Shown: positions 1-7,467 of the stretch, one piece after another
Layout: every line of letters starts with the position of its first letter
Numbering within the stretch: position 1 is the first letter of the stretch
Assembly (NCBI RefSeq): GCF_001482285.1
Contig: NZ_LOEP01000014.1
Span: forward strand, 118,443-182,442
Length of the DNA stretch: 64,000 nucleotides
Reading direction: 5' to 3'
Source: Haloferax sp. Q22
GTDB taxonomy: Archaea; Halobacteriota; Halobacteria; Halobacteriales; Haloferacaceae
The notes under the pieces: model-generated
Told to the model about the DNA's origin: nothing
Database searches by the model: none
The model's input: only the letters and a program-made list of their open reading frames with translations
Made by a program: the position numbers and the translations under genes

Positions 1-1263
1 TCCGACTCGGAGCGGGGGTGGGCGGTCGTCCTCGAAGCGGCCGGTTACACGCTCGACGAGGTCGAACACGTCCTCGACGGCGGGGCGTACCCGTCTGACA
101 TGCAGGCGTTCGCGTCGGCGCTCGACTCGCTGGAGACGGTCGGCGGCGTCGCCCAGCGCGTGTTCTCTCGGTACGGCTACGACGGGGCCTACGCCGACGT
201 GCTCCTGACGACGATTCAGTCGGTCCACGGCGCGACGACGCTGACCCGAGGGGGTCTCGTTCGGTTCATCGAACGCGGCATCGAAGACGGGAGCACCCAC
301 GACGTGCACGCGAGCGCCGGCACGAACTCGGTGACCGTGCAGACCATCCACGCGGCTAAGGGACTCGAACATCCCATCGTCGTGCTTGCGAACATGAACA
401 ACCACCGCTTCCCACCGTCGGGCGGGAATAGCGACGCCATCACCTTCGACGATTCGGTTGGCCTGCGTCAGCGGAAAGTTTACGCCGACGACCACGGCTA
501 TCCCCACGTTCACGACAACTGGCGGACCGACGTCCTCCGAGCGTGCCTGCCGCGCGGCTACGACGAGGAGCGGCGCTTGCTCTACGTCGCCATGACGCGG
601 GCCGAGAGCCACCTCGTGTTCGCCGCGGGCGAGTCGCCGAACGCGTTCCTCGAAGCCCTCCCCGTCGAAAGCACGGAACTGATCCCCGACGTTCGGGAAG
701 GCGACGCCGGCGGGCCGTCGCAGGCGCACTTACAGATTACCGTCCCGACGCCGGAGGGGCCGGTCGGCCACTCGCCGCACACGCTCATGCGCGACGACGT
801 GTTCGAAGACGTCGCCGACGGGAGAGGGTCGGCGTTCGGAACGCGGACCCACGAGTTCGCCGAGCGGTACGTGCTGGAAGGTGATGTCGAACCGTCGAAC
901 GACGACGAGCGCCGTATCAAGTCGTTCATCGACTCCCTCGACGGGGACCTGCGAGTCGAGGAGGACGCGTATCTGCCGCTCACCGTCGGCGGCGAGCGGG
1001 TCACTATCTCCGGAATCATCGACCTCGTTCACGTCCGCCCCGATTCCGTCGAGGTCATCGACTTCAAGACCGACCTCGGGCGGCACGCCGAGTCCGAGTA
1101 CCGAAAGCAACTCAGCGTCTACTACCACGTGTTGAACGAGTGGTTCTCTGAGCGCGACGTGTCCGCGGGGATATTCTACACCGCCACCGGCGAGTGGGTC
1201 GACGTCGAACCCCTGTCGCGGTCCGCGCTCGTCGCGCTCGTGGAGGACGTTCGAAACGGCTGA
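1..1263 (+). CDS. UvrD/AddA-like helicase with C-terminal RecB-type nuclease (5' partial)
   Basis: The reading frame is open from base 1, so the N-terminal helicase part lies outside the window; 420 residues are visible. VTVQTIHAAKGLEHPIVV is the SF1A helicase motif around the arginine/lysine-rich DNA strand contact, and EERRLLYVAMTRA is motif VI with its arginine finger. The C-terminal third has a PD-(D/E)XK nuclease signature: THEFAERY (histidine), GIIDLVH (aspartate), VIDFKTD (D-x-K) and QLSVYY (glutamine). This arrangement is that of AddA/RecB-like proteins that process DNA double-strand ends for recombination. It acts in the cytoplasm on DNA. The gene ends 23 bp before the convergent MFS gene. 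The helicase-nuclease class is clear; the exact subfamily is inferred because the Walker A part is not visible. Confidence 0.88.
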   Translation, partial: SDSERGWAVVLEAAGYTLDEVEHVLDGGAYPSDMQAFASALDSLETVGGVAQRVFSRYGYDGAYADVLLTTIQSVHGATTLTRGGLVRFIERGIEDGSTHDVHASAGTNSVTVQTIHAAKGLEHPIVVLANMNNHRFPPSGGNSDAITFDDSVGLRQRKVYADDHGYPHVHDNWRTDVLRACLPRGYDEERRLLYVAMTRAESHLVFAAGESPNAFLEALPVESTELIPDVREGDAGGPSQAHLQITVPTPEGPVGHSPHTLMRDDVFEDVADGRGSAFGTRTHEFAERYVLEGDVEPSNDDERRIKSFIDSLDGDLRVEEDAYLPLTVGGERVTISGIIDLVHVRPDSVEVIDFKTDLGRHAESEYRKQLSVYYHVLNEWFSERDVSAGIFYTATGEWVDVEPLSRSALVALVEDVRNG

Positions 1264-1286
1264 GCGGGGGCTGGAGGCCGGTACGC

Positions 1287-2960
1287 TCACGCGTCGCCGC
1301 CGCGCCCGCCGTTCGGGAGGAGCGTCGAAACGAGGAGCACGAGCAACACGAGAAGCGCGAGGAGCAACAGCGTCTCCCGTTGTGCCTGCACTATCGCGGC
1401 GTCGAACGCGCCGGCCAGCAGTTCCCGCTGTGCCGGCGTGAGGCCGTCGAGGACCGCCTGTTGGGTCTCTTTGGTCGCGGTCTCCGCGGCGCGTTCCAGC
1501 GCGGCGGCGAGCGCCTCCCGGTCGCTCACCGACGCTCCCTCGCCCGCGCCAGCGACGGCCAGCACGCCCTCCACGACGCCGCCGTAGAACCGCCGGAGCA
1601 GGTACGTGCCCACGATAGCGGTCCCGAACGAGTAGCCGAGCATCATCGTCGCGTTCAGCAGGCCGGACGCCGCCGCCGAGTCCCGTGGTTCGACCGACGA
1701 GAGCGTCATGTCGATGAGCTGTGCCATCACGAGGCCGAGGCCGAGGCCGACGAGCGCCATCGGCACGGCGAGTTGCGTGACCGTCGCGTCCAGCGCCGTC
1801 TGCGACACGAGCGCGAGCACGCCGAGCCCCATGAGGACGACGCCGCCCTGAATCAGTAGTTTCGGCGCGACGAACCGCCGCCAGCCGGTCGTGAAGATGG
1901 ACGCGACGAACGTCGCGACGGAGAACGGAAGCATCGCGACCCCGGTCTCGAACGCGGTGTAGCCGGCCCCGGACTGGAGGAAGACCGGAACGACGAAGAT
2001 GAACCCCGCGAGGACCAGCGACCGCGCGGCGTTCGTGACGATACCGGCCGTGAACGGCGCGTTCGACAGGAGACGGACCGGGACGAGCGGCGACCCGCCC
2101 TCGCGCTCGACGCGACGCTCGTACTGGACGAAGGCCGCGAAGACGACGATTCCGAAGCCGACGAGCCAGACGGTCGGCGACGCGCCGAACAGATCCAGTC
2201 GAACGCCACCGACGGCGAACGGCCGGCGGGCCGATATCCAGCCGTACCGCCCGGCCAAGAGGACGCCGGCGACGAGGGCGGTCGTCCCCGCTATCGAGAG
2301 GACCGTCCCGCCGACGTCCAGTTTCGTCCGCGTCTCGCTCAGGGACTCCTCAGGGAGATACCGGACGAACGCGAGCGCGACGAGAACGATGAGTACCTCG
2401 ACGCCGAACCCCCACCGCCAGCTGGCGAACGTCGTGACTGCGCCGCCCAAAAGCGGCCCGAACGCGGCCCCGGCCGCGTTCACCCCGGCGAGGATACCGA
2501 GGGCTTTCGCCCGGTCTGCGCCCTCGTAGCTGACGAGGAGGACCGTGAACGTCAGCGGGAGCAACACGGCTGCGGCGGCCCCCTCGATGACCGACCAACC
2601 GACGTAGAGCACGGCGACGTTCCAACTCAGCGCCGCCAGCGTCGTCCCGACGCCGTACACGAGTAGGGTCGCGGTCATCAGCCGGCAAATCCCGTACATC
2701 GACGACAACTTGCCGCCCGGAAGAATCAGCGCCGCCATGACCATCGCGTAGAACGAAATCGCGCCCTGTACGACCGTGACGGTGGTATCGAGGTCGGTGA
2801 CGATGGACGGAATCGCGACGTTCATCAGCGTCGAATCGATGACGCCGATGAACATCGCGAGACTCACCGCCACCGCGGGGCCCCAGTACGCCAACCCTCC
2901 CGCCGAACCGGTCGTCGCCGCTCTTCTTTCGGGAACGTGAGCGTTCGCGTCTGCGTCCAT
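1287..2960 (-). CDS. MFS exporter, DHA2/EmrB-QacA type (14 helices)
   Basis: A 557-residue integral membrane protein. The chosen start (MDADANAHVP) is the first methionine before the first helix at AVAVSLAMFIGVIDSTLMNV, which is the typical DHA2 helix 1 with D-S-T-x-M-N-V-A. The frame stays open another 43 codons upstream, but that part is not protein-like. The repeated hydrophobic segments fit 14 helices. LMTATLLVYGVG and the GLGLGLVMAQL region match drug:H+ antiporter 2 proteins, which extrude drugs or other small molecules using the proton gradient. A soluble acidic loop near residues 475-510 lies before the last helix. There is no neighbouring regulator, so the substrate is unknown. Confidence 0.9.
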   Translation of the reverse strand: MDADANAHVPERRAATTGSAGGLAYWGPAVAVSLAMFIGVIDSTLMNVAIPSIVTDLDTTVTVVQGAISFYAMVMAALILPGGKLSSMYGICRLMTATLLVYGVGTTLAALSWNVAVLYVGWSVIEGAAAAVLLPLTFTVLLVSYEGADRAKALGILAGVNAAGAAFGPLLGGAVTTFASWRWGFGVEVLIVLVALAFVRYLPEESLSETRTKLDVGGTVLSIAGTTALVAGVLLAGRYGWISARRPFAVGGVRLDLFGASPTVWLVGFGIVVFAAFVQYERRVEREGGSPLVPVRLLSNAPFTAGIVTNAARSLVLAGFIFVVPVFLQSGAGYTAFETGVAMLPFSVATFVASIFTTGWRRFVAPKLLIQGGVVLMGLGVLALVSQTALDATVTQLAVPMALVGLGLGLVMAQLIDMTLSSVEPRDSAAASGLLNATMMLGYSFGTAIVGTYLLRRFYGGVVEGVLAVAGAGEGASVSDREALAAALERAAETATKETQQAVLDGLTPAQRELLAGAFDAAIVQAQRETLLLLALLVLLVLLVSTLLPNGGRGGDA

Positions 2961-3037
2961 TGGCCTTCGATAGCACGCCTCACTCAATAAATCTCTCTGA
3001 CAGAGCGGAGCGGCGTTGGTCTCTCGGTCGGCTCGGT

Positions 3038-3259
3038 TCAGCCGTGAGACGCCTCCGAGCCAAGCGACTCGCCACAGTACGGGCACCACTCGAACCTCGG
3101 TCTCTCTCTTGGTTGTGTCTGTTCGCCCGGCTGCGCCCGCTCTTCCGTTCGCTCTGGGAAAAAGCCCGCGGCCAAGATACTCGACGGGAGCGCAAAGAAG
3201 GCGACACCGCCCGGCCGCTTTCGCGCCCGACGAATTACGGGATGTGAGTCAATCAGCAC
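3038..3259 (-). CDS. small zinc-ribbon-like protein, hypothetical
   Basis: A 73-codon frame ending ERPRFEWCPYCGESLGSE. The C-x-x-C (CPYC) and the surrounding FEWCPYCGE are like one half of a zinc ribbon found at the end of many small haloarchaeal proteins. A short hydrophobic stretch (VAFFALPSSILAAGFF) precedes it and could be a single membrane segment. The start is uncertain. The gene lies between the MFS gene and a decayed island, which also weakens the call. It could be a chance frame; the C-terminal motif is the only reason to keep it. Confidence 0.4.
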   Translation of the reverse strand: MLIDSHPVIRRARKRPGGVAFFALPSSILAAGFFPERTEERAQPGEQTQPRERPRFEWCPYCGESLGSEASHG

Positions 3260-3325
3260 CTCGATAAATGCAGTTTATTATGGTTTCCTGCATACGTGTA
3301 GTCGGGTTGAAAAGATGAGTTCACT

Positions 3326-3594
3326 GGCACTGTCTAGTTAGGCCAGTTTGAGAAGCGAGCAGTTCGTAGATCTAGTGCTTTGCTCAACCTAGAACTGCTC
3401 ACAGAGTCGTTGGAAACGGCGAATTATGAATGTTGGCAGCATGGAGCCGAACAGCGAACGCCCTGACGGGCGTTGCCGTCCGCTCGCGCTGCCAACATTC
3501 AAGCGTAGCTGTGTCCAAACTCTCGCCGAGCAGGTCTTTGAGCAGCATAGGAAACTAGCTCTTCGACCTGTTCATCCCTTAACTAGACGGTGCC
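3326..3594. mobile_element. IS-derived element or MITE (269 bp) with terminal inverted repeats
   Basis: The left end reads GGCACTGTCTAGTTA and the right end, read inward on the other strand, GGCACCGTCTAGTTA: 14 of 15 bases match as inverted repeats. Inside is a second inverted repeat, GAATGTTGGCAGC at 3428-3440 against GCTGCCAACATTC at 3489-3501, enclosing a small palindrome AACGCCC/GGGCGTT at 3456-3473. No full transposase is present, although part of a translated frame looks like a transposase N-terminal remnant. No clear target duplication is seen beside the ends. This fits a non-autonomous or internally deleted insertion element. The family assignment is not secure from the sequence alone. 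Confidence 0.7.
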
Positions 3595-4086
3595 CCTCAG
3601 ACGGACGTTTCGGCGCTCGCAAGTATCTTACTCCCCAGAACGAGATTCACTATACTTTACAAAGGTAGTTGTGTAACAAAAACGTCGGTGAGACATCATT
3701 ATCGGGGGTTGACGGGTGCTTGATGGCGGCGTAGTCTGCCACCGATTCGGTGGAGAGGGCCATCCTCTGGTCTGAAATAGGCGTTCTCAGTGAACAGTCG
3801 GTGCGTTCCGAACGCTGGTTGGCTTTTCAGTACAGAAACGCGTCTCCACGACCTCGGAGGATAATTTTGATGCGTGCCTTTGTTTCACCAAAGTCAGATC
3901 TATATCACTGATCATCGCACAGGAACCGGCTAGCGAGGCTGACCGGCGCAGTGCTCTCGACTCGATCGTCCTGCTGACCATTCCAGTCGGCATCGAACCG
4001 TATCATAGTCACTTTCCGGAACGCTATCTGTCTCCGCGGAAACGCTCCGACAGTACGTCTATGGTATTCTTAACTCATTGTCTGAT
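3595..4086. other. decayed AT-richer stretch without an intact gene
   Basis: About 490 bp between the IS-derived element and the NikR-like fragment. No frame here has convincing haloarchaeal codon use. Two short open stretches look like gene debris: a minus-strand piece around 3655-3765 (MALSTESVADYAA...) and a plus-strand piece around 3890-4060 (ALDSIVLLTIPVG...). Neither has a full start, domain or homolog that I can name. Confidence 0.55.
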
Positions 4087-4262
4087 TCAAGCGTAGAGAC
4101 GGCCGTGTTCGTCAAAATCACGGAGTTGATACACCAATTCACGAATCTGCGATACTTCACCGTGACAGAATATGGTCTCTAAGCACCATTCGCATTGGTG
4201 CATATGGCCAGTAGTTTCGATTATCTCCTGAAAATCGTGTTGAATGCTATGGAGGTCACCAA
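4087..4262 (-). pseudogene. NikR-like metal-sensing domain, N-terminally truncated
   Basis: The last 57 codons of this frame align with the C-terminal (ACT-like) nickel-binding domain of NikR regulators. SIQHDFQEIIETTGHMH matches the NikR pattern QH-x10-HxH with identical spacing, followed by CLET and a helix IRELVYQLRDFDEHGRL. In E. coli NikR the ligands are His76, His87, His89 and Cys95; here the cysteine comes one residue early after HxH. The N-terminal ribbon-helix-helix DNA-binding part is absent. Upstream of the match the frame turns into the antisense of another broken gene. It is therefore a fragment, lying just downstream of a substrate-binding lipoprotein on the same strand. Confidence 0.6.
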
Positions 4263-4265
4263 TAC

Positions 4266-4387
4266 TCGGCTCGGTCGATGAACTGAGCGAGCAAGAGCGT
4301 GAAGAACTAGTCGAAGAACACAGTGTGGAAGAGCTCCGCACTGAGCACACCGAGGACGAACTCACGAAGCTCGGCGTCACTGCCTGA
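4266..4387 (+). pseudogene. 3' fragment of an unidentified acidic protein
   Basis: On the plus strand the frame ending at 4387 reads DELSEQEREELVEEHSVEEL, then RTEHTEDELTKLGVTA and a stop. The highly charged helical text and codon use look like a genuine haloarchaeal C-terminus. There is no start codon in frame and the match stops at about 4265, exactly where the minus-strand NikR-like fragment begins. The two fragments therefore meet head to head at one breakpoint. The parent family is not recognised. Confidence 0.45.
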
Positions 4388-4430
4388 AACAGAAGTTGTC
4401 CCTCGGCGAGTGATTTATTTATAAACCGTC

Positions 4431-5624
4431 TCAGATATTCCCTTTGACAATTTCTGCGATGCGTTCACGGTCGAACAGCGTCACGTCCTCAAACGAATCT
4501 GGGTAGATGTCTTTCGCCGCCCGGTCGGTATGGTAGAAGTTGATAATTGGGCCTTGGTCAAGATAGCCAGCGCTGTAGATGGCACCGTCTTGAACTGCTT
4601 GTACACTGTTCGATCCACCTTCTTCTTGCAGTGGCTCGACAACTTCTGTTTGGAACTCAGATTCGGACGCTCCTCCGTAATTCCGCACTAGTAGTACCTC
4701 GGGGTCGATTTCGATCAAGGCTTCTAGATCAAGCGTTCCCCTGTCAGAGAAACTGTAGTGTCCCACATCTGTCGCGGCAAGTGCATCGGTCAGACCGAGT
4801 TCGCGCCACTGCTTGGTGCTGACTCCTCCATCATCAAACCGAAACGGATAGAATTGGAACCCTGATCCGTCAGCCGGATACACCAGTAAGGCAGTTGGTC
4901 GCTGGTCGGCCGGTGGCAAGTGCTCATCAATGGACTCGAGCATCTCCTCGTGGAGTTCGACGTACGCTTGGTAGCGCTCCTGTGCCTGAAAAACCTCAGC
5001 CATCAATTCGAAGGCCTCATAGAGGCTGTAGTAGCGGTAATCGTGCCAGTCGTCACTATGACGACGGATAAAATTGCCAAAGAACGGGCCGAGGTTCTCC
5101 GAAACCTCATCGACGTCAGCCTGGTCCCAGTCGTACCAGAGTCGCAGGATATGTTGGTCAACGAAATGGACGTCGGCATTCATTTCATAGAACAGTTCCT
5201 TACTCACGCCGCCTGCAACGAGTTCCACGATGTCATCTGCGTTAAATTCTATTCCGGGGAGTTCCTCGAAGGCCTCGTTCGCAAACCGGTTGTGGTTCTG
5301 AATGCCGAGTGTCTGCCCACCGCCGAGTGCAAACGCCATATCGGCGAACGTCGGTAGCAATGCTGTCCACCGCTCGGGCGGGCTATCGAACTCAACCGCA
5401 CCCATCGGCTCGATTTCGACAGTGTACGAATTATTCGTTTCCGTCCCAGCATCCGTTTCAGAGACGGCTTCCTGTGTCGATGATGTGCTTGATTCTGTCG
5501 ACGAACTCGTTGACTGGGAGTTGCTCGAGCAGCCCGCAAACAGACCGCCACCGATGATTGCCCCGCCGTACCTCAGGTAGTCACGCCGCGTCGGCGCCTC
5601 GTGGTCGCTGGAATCGCTTGACAT
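4431..5624 (-). CDS. substrate-binding lipoprotein of an iron-complex/metallophore-type ABC importer
   Basis: A 397-residue exported lipoprotein. The N-terminus has a Tat motif (TRRDYLRYGG) and a lipobox LFAGC with Cys32, then a Ser/Thr-rich linker to about residue 65. The body matches class III periplasmic-binding proteins (PF01497 type): PPERWTALLPTFADMAFALG near the start, a long middle helix, and the second lobe with LEALIEIDPEVLLVRNYG. Such proteins deliver ferric siderophores, haem, cobalamin or related metal chelates to a BtuCD-like permease. No permease or ATPase gene is next to it. Two palindromic metal-regulator-like boxes sit directly upstream. Codon use is less GC-rich than in the flanking genes, which suggests transfer. 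Confidence 0.85.
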   Translation of the reverse strand: MSSDSSDHEAPTRRDYLRYGGAIIGGGLFAGCSSNSQSTSSSTESSTSSTQEAVSETDAGTETNNSYTVEIEPMGAVEFDSPPERWTALLPTFADMAFALGGGQTLGIQNHNRFANEAFEELPGIEFNADDIVELVAGGVSKELFYEMNADVHFVDQHILRLWYDWDQADVDEVSENLGPFFGNFIRRHSDDWHDYRYYSLYEAFELMAEVFQAQERYQAYVELHEEMLESIDEHLPPADQRPTALLVYPADGSGFQFYPFRFDDGGVSTKQWRELGLTDALAATDVGHYSFSDRGTLDLEALIEIDPEVLLVRNYGGASESEFQTEVVEPLQEEGGSNSVQAVQDGAIYSAGYLDQGPIINFYHTDRAAKDIYPDSFEDVTLFDRERIAEIVKGNI

Positions 5625-5628
5625 ATAT

Positions 5629-5644
5629 TTTAGGCCTACCTAAA
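5629..5644 (-). promoter_or_regulatory. palindromic operator 1, DtxR/Idr-like
   Basis: TTTAGGCCTACCTAAA has perfect 6-bp arms (TTTAGG/CCTAAA) around a 4-bp centre and starts 4 bp before the ATG of the substrate-binding protein. It resembles the TTAGGC-type boxes bound by DtxR/IdeR/Idr metal-dependent repressors. Repression by iron or manganese is an inference. Confidence 0.65.
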
Positions 5645-5664
5645 TACTCAAAAACGTTCCGAAT

Positions 5665-5680
5665 TTTAGGCCTGCCAAAA
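5665..5680 (-). promoter_or_regulatory. palindromic operator 2, DtxR/Idr-like
   Basis: TTTAGGCCTGCCAAAA has the same layout as the box 36 bp away, with one mismatch between its arms. Two boxes with the same design and fixed spacing upstream of a metal-chelate-binding lipoprotein support a metal-responsive promoter. Confidence 0.6.
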
Positions 5681-5682
5681 TA

Positions 5683-5959
5683 TCAGCGAGGCGCACCGCA
5701 GCGCGGACACATCGGCGGGCCGCTCTCGGGCAGCGAGCCCGCAGTGTGGACACGCGCTGCCGTCAAGTGTGGTGATCTCTTCGACCACCTCATCCGTGGC
5801 TTCCCGACTCGACTCGCTCGTCCCGACTCCGTCTGGTGCTTCGCCGGTCAGTGGGATGCAGGGCGAAGAAGAGCGGGCGTTCAAGTTCGCGATCCGAAAC
5901 TGTGGCGTCTCGCCACGGCTAGTTGCATATCGCGATATACAATTTATGGCGGCCACCAC
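5683..5959 (-). pseudogene. zinc-ribbon protein gene with a frameshift
   Basis: One frame reads TTLDGSACPHCG and then loses sense. The neighbouring frame continues with PESGPPMCPRCGAPR and a stop at 5683. Joining them gives a normal two-CxxC zinc ribbon (CPHCG...CPRCGAP). The break lies near 5735-5740 and fits a 2-bp deletion or 1-bp insertion. The N-terminal part is not recognisable and the start is unknown. A sequencing error would give the same picture. Confidence 0.5.
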
Positions 5960-6002
5960 TCCACCTCGTGCCTTACGCAGAGACCCGTGACAAGCCCAAC
6001 AG

Positions 6003-7253
6003 CTACTGCAGCACGTGCTCTTCGACGGTCACGGACTCGTCGGTAGATTCGAACACGTCGGCCAGCGTCTCGCGCATCGCCTGCCGGCGGAAGGACCGCC
6101 GGCGCTCCTCAGAGAGGTAGTTCGACATGACGATGTCGGCGCTCTTCGACCCCTGGTCGGCGGCGACCCCCTCCAGTTGGGCGAGCATCTCGTCGACCGC
6201 CGCCTGATAGGCTGTGTACCAGAAGCGCCGACAGAGCTTCGCGGTCGGGACCTCACCGTCGACGGTCACGCCCGCCTCGTCGGCGAGGCGTTTGAACCGC
6301 CGGTTGACCGTCTCGCGGGCGATGTGCCCCGAGGCGGCCCGCGAGGAGGGAAACAGCGCGCCGTTCCAGTCGTCGTCCTCGGCGAGCGCGTCGATTCGGG
6401 CGGCGACGGCGTCGACGCCGTAGAGGAGCGCGACGGTCCCCGGGCCGTTCTTCCGCGCTTCGAACTCGATGTGCGGGTCGTCGCCGGAGAGAACGAGTTG
6501 CGACGCGCGGAGCGACGCGAGTTCGTTCGGGCGGAGCCCCCACCCGGCGAGACCGAGGACGAGAAGCCGGTCTTCGAGGTCGTCGGCGACGGCGTACACG
6601 TCGCTCACTTGGTCCGCGGTCATCGTGCGGTTGTCGGGTTGCCCCTGCTCCCAGCGGAACTGCTTCGCCGCGTTCTCGACGGGATTGTACCGCGCGCGCC
6701 GGAAGTCCACGAGGTACTCGTAGAACGACCGGACCGTCTGGAGGTATTTGAGCTTCGTCCCGTCGGTGGCGAGTTCGGCGTCGAACTCGTCGAGGACCGC
6801 GAGACAGCGGTCTATCTCGTCGGGTTCGGCGTCGCGGTCGTCAAGTCGTGAGAGCAGGTCGGCCGACTCGTGGCGGTCCCGGTAGACTCGGGCGAACCGC
6901 GCGAGGTGCGTCCGGCGGGTCGGCAGCGTCGAGTCCGCGAGGCCGCGCCGCGATTCGAGCATGTCGAGGTAGGACTCGAACGCCTCGACGGTCCGGTCGT
7001 CGTCGATGCCCCAGTCGTAGCCCTCGTCGGCGTCCTCGTCGCCGAGGCCGACGACGCCGACGAAGAACTCCCGCGGCGTGAGGTCGTGTTTCTCGCGGAG
7101 CGCGTAGGCGATGCCCGACCAGCCGCGTTCGGTCAGCCACGCGTAGGTCGGCACGTCCCGCGTCGGGTCCATCCCGTCGCGGTCCATCGCGGGCGCTATC
7201 GTCTCCCAGTAGAACGCTTCGAGTTCGTCGAGTGACTTTCGCGACCAGTTCAC
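6003..7253 (-). CDS. tyrosine recombinase/phage-type integrase
   Basis: A 416-residue protein. Residues about 85-190 look like the SAM-like core-binding domain, and about 205-385 the catalytic domain. Visible catalytic positions are Arg241 in GWGLRPNELASL, Lys268 in EARKNGPG, Arg342 in AKLCRRFWYTAYQ and Tyr379 in VMSNYLSEERR. The usual HxxR box is KLCR here, so the histidine is replaced by lysine. Family members cut and rejoin DNA through the tyrosine, integrating elements or resolving dimers. It borders the decayed island at 3.3-6.0 kb, so it may be the island's own integrase. Alternatively it may be a domesticated chromosomal recombinase, since its GC content matches the host. Confidence 0.82.
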   Translation of the reverse strand: MNWSRKSLDELEAFYWETIAPAMDRDGMDPTRDVPTYAWLTERGWSGIAYALREKHDLTPREFFVGVVGLGDEDADEGYDWGIDDDRTVEAFESYLDMLESRRGLADSTLPTRRTHLARFARVYRDRHESADLLSRLDDRDAEPDEIDRCLAVLDEFDAELATDGTKLKYLQTVRSFYEYLVDFRRARYNPVENAAKQFRWEQGQPDNRTMTADQVSDVYAVADDLEDRLLVLGLAGWGLRPNELASLRASQLVLSGDDPHIEFEARKNGPGTVALLYGVDAVAARIDALAEDDDWNGALFPSSRAASGHIARETVNRRFKRLADEAGVTVDGEVPTAKLCRRFWYTAYQAAVDEMLAQLEGVAADQGSKSADIVMSNYLSEERRRSFRRQAMRETLADVFESTDESVTVEEHVLQ

Positions 7254-7467
7254 CGCGGCTCACCCCGCTCGAACCGGCCGCCGCGTCGCGTTCCGTGCGC
7301 CATCGTTCTGCATGCAGGGCGTGCCGCGGACGGATTAACACTTTCTCTCGTCGCGGGCGACGACGCGTCGGCGGTGGCGTTGCACCCACCGGCCGACCCG
7401 ACCACCCTATATATGACGGGTATTAGATATATTGGGGAGCCGTGATAACAGGAACCCACAATGTCCG

